Part shown: piece after piece, positions 27,097-36,144 of the stretch
Layout: each line of letters opens with the position of its first letter
Position numbering within the stretch: position 1 is the first letter of the stretch
Origin: MPNP01 sp965116235
GTDB taxonomy: Bacteria; Pseudomonadota; Alphaproteobacteria; Rhodobacterales; Rhodobacteraceae
NCBI GenBank assembly: GCA_965116235.1
Contig: OZ220496.1
Coordinates: 434,001-498,000 of the forward strand
DNA: 64,000 nucleotides
Direction of reading: 5' to 3'
Translations under genes and position numbers: made by a program
Notes under the pieces: model-generated
Told to the model about the DNA's origin: nothing
What the model saw: only the letters and a program-made list of their open reading frames with translations
Database searches by the model: none

Positions 27097-28239
27097 TCAG
27101 TTGACCTCGGTGAACTTTCGGGAGATGATGTGCGCGGTCGCCTCGGAAATCCGGCGTGGCAACGCTCGACCCTGTACATCAAAAAGGTGACAGTTTTCAG
27201 ACGGCAGACGCAGCTTCACCTCAGTACCATTTGTGGCAAGACTCGTTCCGCTCACTACAATAACGATCTTGCGACCAGCTGCGGTGCGTGCATGAACATG
27301 ACTTTCGTTGCCCAGCCGTTCAACCAGATCGACTCGAACAACAGCGTGGTATGCGTTCCCTTCGACGATCTCGATCTCGTCTGGGCGGATGCCGAGGGTC
27401 ATCTCGCCATTTCTGGAAATATGACACGAATCCTGCACTTGAAGAGAAACTGACTTGGCAAATTCCGGACCAGTAACGGACAGCTGGTCGGCACTCATCG
27501 TTGCTTCCACAGCAAAGAAATTCATCGCAGGGGTGCCAATGAACCCAGCCACGAATCTGGACTTCGGCGTGTGAAACAGTTCCAAGGGTGTCCCGAATTG
27601 CGCAACAACGCCCTTGTCCAATACCACGACCTTGTCAGACAAGGTCATCGCCTCAACCTGATCATGCGTCACATATATCATCGTCGCCTCAAGGCGAGCA
27701 TGAAGATCAGCCAACTCAACGCGCATCGAAACACGCAGACTCGCATCCAGATTGGACAATGGCTCGTCCAAAAGGAACAGTTTTGGTGCACGCACAATCG
27801 CACGCCCAATTGCCACGCGTTGGCGTTGGCCGCCCGAAAGTTGCCTCGGCTTGCGATCCAGCAGGCTAGTAATTTGCAGGGTCTCCGCCGCGCCCGCAAC
27901 CAAGCGCTTGACCTCCGCTTTTGGAATACCGTTCAGTGAAAGTCCGAACGCCATGTTCTTGCGTACGGTCATGTGCGGATAAAGAGCATAATTCTGAAAA
28001 ACCATCGCAATGTCGCGCTTGGCAGGCGGCGTCTGCGTAATATCGCGATTACCCAGCTTGATCTGCCCGTCGCTGACATCCTCAAGCCCCGCGATGGTTC
28101 TCAGCAGGGTGGTCTTGCCACAACCGGACGAGCCGAGAAAACTGACGAATTCGCCTTTGTCAATCTCAAGATCGACACCACTGAGGACTTCAAGGTCACC
28201 GTATCGTTTTTTCAGGTTTTTGATCGATACGTTTTCCAC
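27097..28239 (-). CDS. CUT1 ABC transporter ATPase (UgpC/MsmK type)
   Basis: A 380-aa ATPase. Walker A is GSSGCGKTT (residues ~36-44), signature LSGGQRQRVAIGRA, Walker B LFLLDEPLSNLDASLR, then a C-terminal TOBE region (LGIRPDEIEIV). The start is GTG at 28239 with a good Shine-Dalgarno (GGGAGGAAGG). It is the first gene of the five-gene minus-strand sugar operon ending in the GH63-like enzyme. Confidence 0.93.
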   Translation of the reverse strand: MENVSIKNLKKRYGDLEVLSGVDLEIDKGEFVSFLGSSGCGKTTLLRTIAGLEDVSDGQIKLGNRDITQTPPAKRDIAMVFQNYALYPHMTVRKNMAFGLSLNGIPKAEVKRLVAGAAETLQITSLLDRKPRQLSGGQRQRVAIGRAIVRAPKLFLLDEPLSNLDASLRVSMRVELADLHARLEATMIYVTHDQVEAMTLSDKVVVLDKGVVAQFGTPLELFHTPKSRFVAGFIGTPAMNFFAVEATMSADQLSVTGPEFAKSVSLQVQDSCHISRNGEMTLGIRPDEIEIVEGNAYHAVVRVDLVERLGNESHVHARTAAGRKIVIVVSGTSLATNGTEVKLRLPSENCHLFDVQGRALPRRISEATAHIISRKFTEVN

Positions 28240-28583
28240 GCCTTCCTCCCGCCTTAATCTTAAACGGTTAACTTTTGCCTGTAAAGTTCATTTTTCCATG
28301 TTTTGCATTTACTGCTTACAAATGGTTTTGGAGTGAACTCATCAGGCGGCAGGGACGATTTCCAGTGAAGCCGGATCATGCAAGTCGCACAAGCCGTCAT
28401 GTGTTATGGCATCACCGATATTTCAGAATCAACTCCGTCAAACACTTGCCACTTGGTCCCCAGCTTGAGTGATGCGATCAATTCTGTTGACAATATCGAA
28501 ATCAAGCGTTTTCATTTGTCCGAAGCCATAGAGGGATCGTGTCTGGCCGTTTTGTGCAGACTGAGAAGCGAGAGGTGAATAAG
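28240..28583. other. Divergent promoter region of the sugar locus
   Basis: A 344-bp spacer between the leftward transporter operon and the rightward GH42 gene. It must hold both promoters. A partial palindrome around TTAAACGGTTAA (28259-28270) resembles a LacI-family operator half-site arrangement, but I cannot support a definite operator. No gene is seen. Confidence 0.4.
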
Positions 28584-30575
28584 TTGGCAGAATCAAGACC
28601 TCATCGTCCAAGGCAATTGGAACTCGGCGTTTGCTATTACCCCGAGCAGTGGCCTCGCAATCAATGGGCTTCCGACGCAACGCGCATGAAGGACCTCGGG
28701 CTCGATTGGGTACGGATTGCAGAATTCAGCTGGTCAGACATAGAGCCTTCCCCCGGTCAATTTCGTTGGGACTGGCTGGATGAGGCCGTTGCAACTTTGG
28801 GTGACGCCGGGCTGAAGATCATGATGTGCACGCCAACGGCCAGCCCGCCAAAATGGCTAGTGGACAGATATCCAGAGATCTTGCCCGTCGGCGCAGATGG
28901 CAATCTGCGAAAATTTGGCTCGCGCCGCCACTACTCATTTTCAAGTGAAACTTACCGTGACCAGGCTGTACGGATCGCTGGAGAGTTCAGCCGGCGATAC
29001 GGCTCCAACGACTACATACACGCCTGGCAAATCGACAATGAATATGGAGATCACGATACGATCAAGGATTATTCGGACAATGCGGTGGGTGCATTTCGTA
29101 CATGGTTGCGGAAGCGATACGGGACAATTGACCAGTTGAACCGGCGTTGGGGCACATCGTTTTGGTCAAGTCGCTATTCTGAATTTGGACAAGTTGATTT
29201 GCCGGCGGGACAAGTCGAAGAGCCGAATCCCTCTCATGCCCTTGATTTTTGCAGATTTTCTTCTGACCAGGTTGTTGCGTTCAACAAGGCTCAATACGAA
29301 GTGATCAAACGCCATGCGCCGGGTGTTCCGGTTACCCACAATTACATGGCCAACAATCTCGATTTTGATCACTTCGATCTGAGCGCTAGCACCGACTTCG
29401 CTTCATGGGATAGTTACCCGATGGGCCATTTGGTGCACGGACCATATAGCGACGAACAAAAGAAGCGGTACCTGCGGACCGGAATGCCGGACTATCAAGC
29501 ATTCAACAGTGAACTGTATCGTGCGGTCGGAAACGGCTCCGTTTGGATAACCGAGCAGCAGCCAGGACCGGTAAATTGGGCGATATACAATCAGGCACCC
29601 GACGACGGAATGATCCGTAAATGGACTTGGGAAGCCTGGGCCCATGGCGTGGACGTAGTGATGTTCTTTCGCTGGCGCCAAAATCCAAAGGCACAAGAGC
29701 AGTTTCACACCGCTCTATTGCTGGAAGACGGAACACCAGATCAGGCATACAAGGAAGTCCAGCAGATTGTCAGGGACCGCAAGGCTGTTGGCGGGATGGC
29801 GTTGTCCGATCAAGCGCAGGTCGGACTGGTCATTGATTATCCTTCCTTCTGGGTTTCGCAGATTCTTCCACAAGGGGCCGATGATGCGGGTGCCCCGAGT
29901 GCATACGAGTGGTTTCAGGCTGCCAGACAGCGCGGCGTTGCGGTGGACATTGTCGGACCGGACGTGAATCCTGAAAACTACACGCTTTTGTTGTGCCCGG
30001 ATCTAATGAAAGACAATCTGGATTTGACAGAGCGTATCGCGACCTGCGAATGCAAAGTCGTTTTCAATGGCCGCAGTTGCAGCAAGAACGAAGACATGTC
30101 CATTCCAGCTGGCATGCCGCCCGGGTCCATTCGGCGACTTCTGGATGTTAAGGTGACACGTGTCGAGTCGTTGCCGGCCTTTGCAAGCGACACCGTTCGA
30201 GTAGGTAACCGCGAGTTTCCGGTCGGTTCATGGCGCGAAAGCATCCACACGAATGAGGCAGTCTTGGCCGTTTACGGTGGTGAATACCGCCAAGGAACGC
30301 CCGCAATAGCCGGAAACGAACAGTGCCGGTATTTTGCCTTTCGGCCGAGAGACGAATTGCTGGGCAAGCTTCTGGACGATGCCTTCAAGTGGGCTGGCAT
30401 CCCGACCCAAAATATTCACGAGGACATACGAGTGAAGCGCCGCGGCGCCTGCGAATTTATCTTTAATAGCGGGCCGGATCACTTTATCTGCAAAACGATA
30501 CCCGGCACCGATTTTGTCATTGGATCTGAACGCGTCGCTCCGCGATCCGTATCGGTTCGCAAGATCCTCGATTGA
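28584..30575 (+). CDS. Beta-galactosidase, GH42
   Basis: ~663-aa GH42 enzyme. The N-terminus ELGVCYYPEQWP and WVRIAEFSWSDIEP are diagnostic. The acid/base residue is in HAWQIDNEYGDH and the nucleophile in VWITEQQPGP. The C-terminal half has the glutamine-amidotransferase-like and beta domains of GH42. It has no signal peptide, so it acts on imported galactosides. The start is uncertain: TTG 28584 has GAGAGG 8 bases upstream; GTG 28575 and GTG 28539 are in frame. The aldehyde dehydrogenase gene follows after 25 bp. Confidence 0.9.
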   Translation: MAESRPHRPRQLELGVCYYPEQWPRNQWASDATRMKDLGLDWVRIAEFSWSDIEPSPGQFRWDWLDEAVATLGDAGLKIMMCTPTASPPKWLVDRYPEILPVGADGNLRKFGSRRHYSFSSETYRDQAVRIAGEFSRRYGSNDYIHAWQIDNEYGDHDTIKDYSDNAVGAFRTWLRKRYGTIDQLNRRWGTSFWSSRYSEFGQVDLPAGQVEEPNPSHALDFCRFSSDQVVAFNKAQYEVIKRHAPGVPVTHNYMANNLDFDHFDLSASTDFASWDSYPMGHLVHGPYSDEQKKRYLRTGMPDYQAFNSELYRAVGNGSVWITEQQPGPVNWAIYNQAPDDGMIRKWTWEAWAHGVDVVMFFRWRQNPKAQEQFHTALLLEDGTPDQAYKEVQQIVRDRKAVGGMALSDQAQVGLVIDYPSFWVSQILPQGADDAGAPSAYEWFQAARQRGVAVDIVGPDVNPENYTLLLCPDLMKDNLDLTERIATCECKVVFNGRSCSKNEDMSIPAGMPPGSIRRLLDVKVTRVESLPAFASDTVRVGNREFPVGSWRESIHTNEAVLAVYGGEYRQGTPAIAGNEQCRYFAFRPRDELLGKLLDDAFKWAGIPTQNIHEDIRVKRRGACEFIFNSGPDHFICKTIPGTDFVIGSERVAPRSVSVRKILD

Positions 30576-30600
30576 ATCAACTCAGATGAAAGGAGAAATC

Positions 30601-32112
30601 ATGTCATATGCATCCGAAATCCACTCGATTCTGACGTCACTTGATGTCCCGGTAGCAAGGTTTCAGGGCGGGGATTTAAAGGTAAATTCTCCGTTGAATG
30701 GCGAGTTGATCGCCGAGGTCGATCAACATGGCGTTGCCGACGCAGTTGACGCGGTTTCGGCGTCACACAAGGCCTACAGGAAATGGCGAAGCGTTCCAGC
30801 CCCGCGCCGTGGTGAACTGATCCGGCTTTTGGGGGAGGAATTGCGTACTCATAAGAAGGTGTTGGGACGTCTGGTGTCTATCGAAGTCGGCAAGATCAGC
30901 AGCGAGGGCGAGGGTGAGGTACAGGAGATGATCGACATCTGCGACTTTGCCGTTGGATTGTCGCGTCAACTGTATGGCTTGACCATGGCGACTGAAAGGC
31001 CCGGCCATCGCATGATGGAAACCTGGCATCCATTGGGTGTCGTCGGGATCATCACGGCCTTCAATTTCCCCGTTGCGGTCTGGTCCTGGAACGCCGCTCT
31101 GGCGTTGGTTTGCGGGAACTCGGTCATCTGGAAGCCATCGGAGAAGGCGCCCCTAACCTCCATCGCATCGCTGGCATTGTTTCGCCGGGCACTGACCCGA
31201 CTCGAGGAAGGTTGGGACGATCTGGTTCAGTTGCTGACAGGTTATGCCGATCTGGGTGAGGAACTGGTCACAAACCCCGGTGTTGCCCTGATTTCCGCAA
31301 CCGGATCAACTCGCATGGGCAAGACAGTGGGGCCGAAAGTTGCCGCTCGCTTTGGTCGTTCCATTCTGGAACTTGGCGGCAACAACGCGGCCATTGTCAC
31401 GCCATCAGCCGATCTGGATCTGGCAGTTCCTGGAATCGCCTTTGCCGCGATGGGCACGGCCGGCCAGCGATGTACCACATTAAGACGCTTGATCGTTCAT
31501 CGATCCATCTATGACCAGCTCATGTCCCAACTCCTGTCGATCTACGAAAGTGTCAGCGTTGGTGACCCACTGGAGACAGGAGCACTCATAGGTCCGCTGA
31601 TCGACAAGGCAGCATTTGATCATATGCAAGTCGCACTTGATCGAGCCCGAGAGCTGGGTGGAACGATTCATGGAGGCGAGCGAGTGCAGAATCAAGGCCA
31701 GGCGTATTATGTTCGCCCGGCCCTAGTTGAAATGCCAACCCAGATCGGACCCGTGATCGAAGAAACCTTTGCCCCAATTCTCTATGTCATGCCCTACGAC
31801 AACCTGTCTGAAGCCATCGATATGCAAAATGGGGTGGCGGCCGGTCTGTCCTCTTCCATTTTTACCAACGACATGCGTGAAGCGGAGATATTCGTCAGTG
31901 ATTGCGGATCTGATTGCGGCATCGCCAATGTCAATATTGGCCCGAGCGGGGCGGAGATCGGCGGGGCATTTGGCGGCGAGAAAGAAACCGGCGGAGGCCG
32001 TGAAAGCGGTTCTGATGCGTGGCGTGCATACATGCGGCGAGCCACCAATACCATCAACTATTCGCGTGAGCTGCCACTGGCCCAAGGGGTGTCCTTTGAC
32101 GTGAAGGCATGA
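30601..32112 (+). CDS. Aldehyde dehydrogenase, ALDH7-like
   Basis: A 503-aa NAD(P)-dependent aldehyde dehydrogenase. The ATG at 30601 follows AAAGGAG. GIITAFNFPVAVWSWNAALAL and the KPSEK loop form the cofactor site, ELGGNN contains the general base, and GTAGQRCTTLRR contains the catalytic cysteine. The overall sequence is closest in character to alpha-aminoadipic-semialdehyde dehydrogenases (ALDH7A1/AmaB). Its place behind GH42 suggests a role in the same sugar-responsive operon, but the substrate is open. Confidence 0.9.
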   Translation: MSYASEIHSILTSLDVPVARFQGGDLKVNSPLNGELIAEVDQHGVADAVDAVSASHKAYRKWRSVPAPRRGELIRLLGEELRTHKKVLGRLVSIEVGKISSEGEGEVQEMIDICDFAVGLSRQLYGLTMATERPGHRMMETWHPLGVVGIITAFNFPVAVWSWNAALALVCGNSVIWKPSEKAPLTSIASLALFRRALTRLEEGWDDLVQLLTGYADLGEELVTNPGVALISATGSTRMGKTVGPKVAARFGRSILELGGNNAAIVTPSADLDLAVPGIAFAAMGTAGQRCTTLRRLIVHRSIYDQLMSQLLSIYESVSVGDPLETGALIGPLIDKAAFDHMQVALDRARELGGTIHGGERVQNQGQAYYVRPALVEMPTQIGPVIEETFAPILYVMPYDNLSEAIDMQNGVAAGLSSSIFTNDMREAEIFVSDCGSDCGIANVNIGPSGAEIGGAFGGEKETGGGRESGSDAWRAYMRRATNTINYSRELPLAQGVSFDVKA

Positions 32113-32415
32113 TTTTGCCACCACACACTGTACACGAATACCTATGATCGACGAAATGAACAGTCTGATGGTGAATGATCAACTGACATTTTGAGCCCAG
32201 GTTTCCGCTTGCATTTGGGAATTTGATGCCTCTTTGCCCCTTTATGCCGAGAACGAACGCACAACTGGCTTACGTCTACTGCCGGAAGGCCTGCGAGGGT
32301 TGGCCCGTGAATTTTATGATGCGGGCAACTGGTAGAGGCAGGAGCATTGACCCTGTTGATCCAAGCTGGCCAGCAAGCCTTACTCCAACTGGATTCAACG
32401 TTTGCTGGGCTTGAA
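32113..32415. other. Spacer between ALDH and hipA
   Basis: Convergent spacer of about 300 bp. A short degenerate coding-like stretch on the plus strand (32210-32330) contains stops and is not recognised. No clear terminator hairpin is seen. Confidence 0.4.
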
Positions 32416-33663
32416 TTACCAACTTAGGGCCACATCCAGTTCCTTGTGCTCAAATGCAGTCTCATAAGGTGCAAGTTCAAGGTCAGCCAACCCAATATGT
32501 CGTCCGATACCCCGCCACTGTCGGGTCACTTCAGCCACTTCGCGCACCACAGCACGTGCAGTGTCCGGTTTCAAACTGAAATCCTGACACACCTCCATAA
32601 GGTTGTCAAGTGCTGCTTCATTGCCGCTTTCGGAGATCCACGTGGCCAGGTGCCGCGATTTCTCAGTGATCGGAACAGGGTTCATGTCATAGGCCGGTGA
32701 AAGACGCCATTTTTGCTTGCTTGAATCATGCAGGAACGCATGGTTCCGCAGGTGGTCGTCCAAGTTGGTTCCCAGGATATTGTAGGCTATGCGGCGAAAC
32801 AGTTCGTGCAGGTCTTGTATCGGCTCCGCACTGAACCGGCGGATGGCGAGAGCCATATCGGTGTAAGTTCCATCTTCGCCATCACGTGCACCAATCATGG
32901 TCATAGCCGAAATGAAATGGATGCGAGAACCATTGGCACTTCTGTCAAAACGCCGAATGAGGCTGACTGGCTTGCCGTCGACCCGAAGCAGGCGAGCCAT
33001 TGATGTATTTATTCCGGCTCGCGCTGCCAGTTGAGCCGACAAGACCTCACCGGCCGCAATATTGCGATTATCGTCAACCTTTGGAAACTTTGCGATGGCG
33101 AATGTTCCGTCCTCATCCAGCACGGCACTCTTGGGCCGTGCGCCGCCAAGCGGTGAACCGCGACCCAGCAGCAAGTCGAGATCATCGGCTGTGGCCATGC
33201 CTGTCTGCACGGTATTTGCTGCGTGCATCAAGCGAGGAATGGTCATGATTGGTGGTATGGAATGTTCGGACGGACTGCGCAGGAAGCCATTGTCGCCTTT
33301 GATGCGGTATCGCAGCGCACCAATCCGACTGACATCATCAAGCGCGATGAGAAAGCCTATTTCGGTGATCGGTATCGGTTCCTGCTGCTTTTGTATGGCT
33401 CGCACAATCAGCTTGCGCCCCCAATGGTCCGGGGCTCCATCGCGTATCGATCCGGGCAACGAACCCTTTTCGGCCGGAATGTGATAACCATTCCGACTGA
33501 GCGGCATGTCAGGCTGAATGGCAAGCGCCTGCGGGTTTCTCAGCCAGTTCTCATCGTAGATAAAAGTGGACGATTCAGAGCCGGTGCGCAAGTGGCTGTA
33601 AAGTGTCCCAACGTGCCGTGTCTCCTGACCGAGCTGGATATGCACTTCCAGCGTTTCAGCCAT
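32416..33663 (-). CDS. hipA: HipA-family serine/threonine kinase toxin
   Basis: A 415-aa HipA-type kinase. The N-terminal HipA_N domain contains GYHIPAEKGSLPGSIRDGAPDHWGR, followed by the catalytic segment NLDDHLRNHAFL (D-x-x-x-H-x-x-N type) and the metal-binding LSPAYDMNP. HipA kinases phosphorylate glutamyl-tRNA synthetase or related targets and halt growth. The gene lies 41 bp downstream of a HipB-like antitoxin gene. The length is near the family norm and the frame is intact. Confidence 0.9.
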   Translation of the reverse strand: MAETLEVHIQLGQETRHVGTLYSHLRTGSESSTFIYDENWLRNPQALAIQPDMPLSRNGYHIPAEKGSLPGSIRDGAPDHWGRKLIVRAIQKQQEPIPITEIGFLIALDDVSRIGALRYRIKGDNGFLRSPSEHSIPPIMTIPRLMHAANTVQTGMATADDLDLLLGRGSPLGGARPKSAVLDEDGTFAIAKFPKVDDNRNIAAGEVLSAQLAARAGINTSMARLLRVDGKPVSLIRRFDRSANGSRIHFISAMTMIGARDGEDGTYTDMALAIRRFSAEPIQDLHELFRRIAYNILGTNLDDHLRNHAFLHDSSKQKWRLSPAYDMNPVPITEKSRHLATWISESGNEAALDNLMEVCQDFSLKPDTARAVVREVAEVTRQWRGIGRHIGLADLELAPYETAFEHKELDVALSW

Positions 33664-33704
33664 GGATTCCCTGCCGAAGGCGAATTGTGTTTTCTGCGCT
33701 CATG

Positions 33705-34016
33705 TTATCGACTTCGAATTCGCTGCGGAATTCGTTCGGCATCAAGTGCGAGACCCATGTCATCGGTCGCCGGAGCGGCGAGATCGCCGAGACGCTTCTC
33801 AAAACCAAGGATCAGAATGATCGCTACCCACGAGGCCATGGCAACTGATGCATCACCACACTCTATCTTGTTGAGCGTCGTCCGTGAGATACCGGCCCTT
33901 TCGGCCATGCTGATAGTCGAAATGCGACGACGCTTGCGTGCAAGGGCAAGATCGGCCCCCAACTTTTTCAGGGTACGGTAGGCAGATACTGGCAGATATT
34001 TTCCCATAATGTTCAT
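33705..34016 (-). CDS. hipB: HipB-like XRE antitoxin
   Basis: A ~100-aa helix-turn-helix protein: LGADLALARKRRRISTISMAERAGISRTTLNKIE is the DNA-binding unit at residues ~20-55. It precedes hipA and would repress the operon and bind HipA. The start is ATG 34016, or 34007 three codons later. The longer start overlaps an inverted repeat. Confidence 0.85.
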   Translation of the reverse strand: MNIMGKYLPVSAYRTLKKLGADLALARKRRRISTISMAERAGISRTTLNKIECGDASVAMASWVAIILILGFEKRLGDLAAPATDDMGLALDAERIPQRIRSR

Positions 34017-34058
34017 AAAAATAGCCTTAAACTATAATTAAAGTATAAAATTATGAAC
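34011..34058 (-). promoter_or_regulatory. Inverted repeat at the hipBA start, AT-rich promoter region
   Basis: GTTCATAA (34011-34018) and TTATGAAC (34051-34058) form a perfect 8-bp inverted repeat with a 32-bp spacer. The spacer is almost pure AT with TATAAT-like words. The left arm covers the start codon. This fits a HipB operator, whose known sites are paired palindromes over the promoter. Confidence 0.45.
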
Positions 34059-34281
34059 TCTAAATCAATAAAATTTTGTTTTCTGGTCTTGCGCAAGGCG
34101 GGCAGGAAACAATTTTTCAAACCCCAATTCCGGCTGTTCTACCAAGTCTCATGATTCGCCGGTTTGGCATCTGAATACTTCACTACATCCATCATGCTCA
34201 TACACCTTGCTCGATGCAGGACAACAAATCTGACTTCAACCTGATGACGGAATTTGATGACTACGCTCCGTGATGCCCCGA

Positions 34282-35421
34282 TCATTCTCCCAACAACTTC
34301 TCCGAAATGCTTGACCTCATGTTCGCCTCGCGTTGACATACCAAGCACAGAAACCCGCCCGGCACAACATAAACCGTACGAGAGTCGGCGATTCTCGAAT
34401 TTACAAACAGGCCTTGAACTTCGCGAGACGCCCCTTGCTGTGAACCTATTTTGCACCGGTTCGGTTCTGCAAGCCTCAAACGGCTGATTATTGCGGCCGC
34501 CGGTCGAATCTCGGCTTTTATATTCCGAACCGGAACGTGTTCGAGGGCATCGCGTGTTTGTACAAGAACATCCATCACCTCTTTGGACAGCCCCGCGCGA
34601 AAATCTGGCTGGACCAGAGTTCGATTCAGGGTTGAGGGGGTCAGAAAGCGTTGCATGGTCGTCTGAAACGGCGCACTCTCGACCGTTTCAGGGAGAGTAT
34701 GGATCAGGATATCCAGCCTTTCATCAAAGTCCTGGATACCACGAACCTCGACCTTCCGTTCGATCATGTCAGCAAAACTGTACACGTCATTCATACGTCG
34801 GGACAAGAGCCCAATATCCCATATATCTTTGTATCGAACATTCGTTCTGGATATCGTATTGGTCAAGGCTACGATCTTGTCGGCCATGATTTCTTGGGGT
34901 GTTTCCACCGGAACCGCAATGTTAGAAAATGAAGGTGGCAGTATCAGATAGTTGCGACGCAGGTTCATGATTTCCCGGGTCTGGGCCGTGGCATTGCTGA
35001 TATCCACCTTGATGTGTTGGCTGGGCACATCTATCCGGCTCGGCTCCGTGTTCATGGAAATCCACCACGTATGGGCGGTCCTGCCTCGCTGCTCCACAGG
35101 AGGTTTTACAGTCACTGGAAGCCCGTAGCGAGCTTCCAAATGCTTGGTAATCGCATCAGCCATACCCCCCAAAGAAGCCGGTGTAAAATCTGGTTCGCCA
35201 GCGAAATCCAGATCTTCGCTGAAACGGTCGCTGCCATAGACAAGCCGGAGGCAAGTTTCTCCCAGAAATACCAAATCCTTCAGGTACCCATGTTGATGCA
35301 TCACATGAAAAATATCATAGTGCAGTATCTCCTTCTCCACCACGGGGCGCAACTGTTGGAGTTCCGTGCCATGGACAACCCGGTCGACCAGTGCGTGAAA
35401 ATCGTATCGCGTCCTGCTCAT
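34282..35421 (-). CDS. abiEii: AbiEii/AbiGii-type nucleotidyltransferase toxin
   Basis: A 379-aa protein with the nucleotidyltransferase core LVFLGETCLRLVYGSDRFSEDLDF (variant of the GGT/A...DxD motif) at residues ~48-72 and a later KIVALTNTISRTNVRYKDIWDI. AbiEii toxins transfer nucleotides to tRNA and block growth after phage infection. The ATG at 35421 has a strong GGAGGAG 9 bases before it. It begins inside the antitoxin gene: the two frames overlap by 107 bp, far more than usual for this pair. Confidence 0.87.
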   Translation of the reverse strand: MSRTRYDFHALVDRVVHGTELQQLRPVVEKEILHYDIFHVMHQHGYLKDLVFLGETCLRLVYGSDRFSEDLDFAGEPDFTPASLGGMADAITKHLEARYGLPVTVKPPVEQRGRTAHTWWISMNTEPSRIDVPSQHIKVDISNATAQTREIMNLRRNYLILPPSFSNIAVPVETPQEIMADKIVALTNTISRTNVRYKDIWDIGLLSRRMNDVYSFADMIERKVEVRGIQDFDERLDILIHTLPETVESAPFQTTMQRFLTPSTLNRTLVQPDFRAGLSKEVMDVLVQTRDALEHVPVRNIKAEIRPAAAIISRLRLAEPNRCKIGSQQGASREVQGLFVNSRIADSRTVYVVPGGFLCLVCQREANMRSSISEKLLGE

Positions 35422-35962
35422 CTATGATCTCCTCCAGAAGCTCAGTATCGACAAGATGCACATTACGCCCTGCGCGTTTCAGTTCGGCATAAGCAAGTCG
35501 AGCCGTTGCGTGTGGCAAGAAATGTGTATCGTATAGCAGATTGTCCATGATGGTGTTTGGGTTCTTGCTCGTATGAGCAAAATCAATGGCTCCCAGCCCG
35601 TCAACAGTATACCAACCGCCCTTTCCACTTGTTGTGACCGTGATGGTGCCCATCAACTGCTCGGAAATAATCGAGTGTGCCGACAGGATGCTTTCTAGCG
35701 AGAGGTAGCACAACTCGCCGGGGCGCATGGCTGCAGCAATACGTTCCAAAGTTGTGCGGTCCAAATTCCGCGACTTCGGATTCCAGTAGATTCCTCGTAC
35801 AGCTCGCTTTAACCCTCCGACTTCTACCAGCCGGGCCAAGGTCGCCTGAAGGCCCCGAGCGGAATCCTCCGGAAAAATCACTTGCAGATCCGATTTGCTA
35901 AAGATGTATTTTCCAGCGATGTCCAGATCAATGATGCGAGCCCATGAATCCTTGAGTTTCAT
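35315..35962 (-). CDS. abiEi: AbiEi-type antitoxin
   Basis: A 215-aa antitoxin with the N-terminal winged helix (GLQATLARLVEVGGLKRAVRGIYWNP, residues ~36-62) and the AbiEi C-terminal part (SGKGGWYTVDGLGAIDFAH). It would repress the abiE promoter and neutralise AbiEii by promoting its phosphorylation or by another type IV mechanism. The last ~35 codons are also read in another frame as the start of AbiEii. Palindromes sit directly upstream of its start. Confidence 0.85.
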   Translation of the reverse strand: MKLKDSWARIIDLDIAGKYIFSKSDLQVIFPEDSARGLQATLARLVEVGGLKRAVRGIYWNPKSRNLDRTTLERIAAAMRPGELCYLSLESILSAHSIISEQLMGTITVTTSGKGGWYTVDGLGAIDFAHTSKNPNTIMDNLLYDTHFLPHATARLAYAELKRAGRNVHLVDTELLEEIIDEQDAIRFSRTGRPGCPWHGTPTVAPRGGEGDTAL

Positions 35963-35970
35963 GACTTTAT

Positions 35971-36040
35971 CTCCCTGACAGGGAGAAGAAACTGTGTGCT
36001 GAATGGCTGGATTTCAAGGAAACAAAGGTCCTGACAGGAC
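35971..36040 (-). promoter_or_regulatory. Two CCTGACAGG palindromes upstream of abiEi
   Basis: CTCCCT-GAC-AGGGAG (35971-35985) and GTCCT-GAC-AGGAC (36028-36040) share the core CCTGACAGG, with starts 57 bp apart. The proximal one contains the AGGGAG Shine-Dalgarno of abiEi, so a bound repressor or an RNA hairpin would also block translation. Paired inverted repeats are known AbiEi targets. Confidence 0.7.
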
Positions 36041-36144
36041 AACATCATGCTTGCCATCAGCATTCCTTTTTGGTGGCAAGTGTGTCACGCACATTCATTT
36101 GACCCTGCGAGCACCGTACCTGATGGCACAGCAGGAACAGGCTG

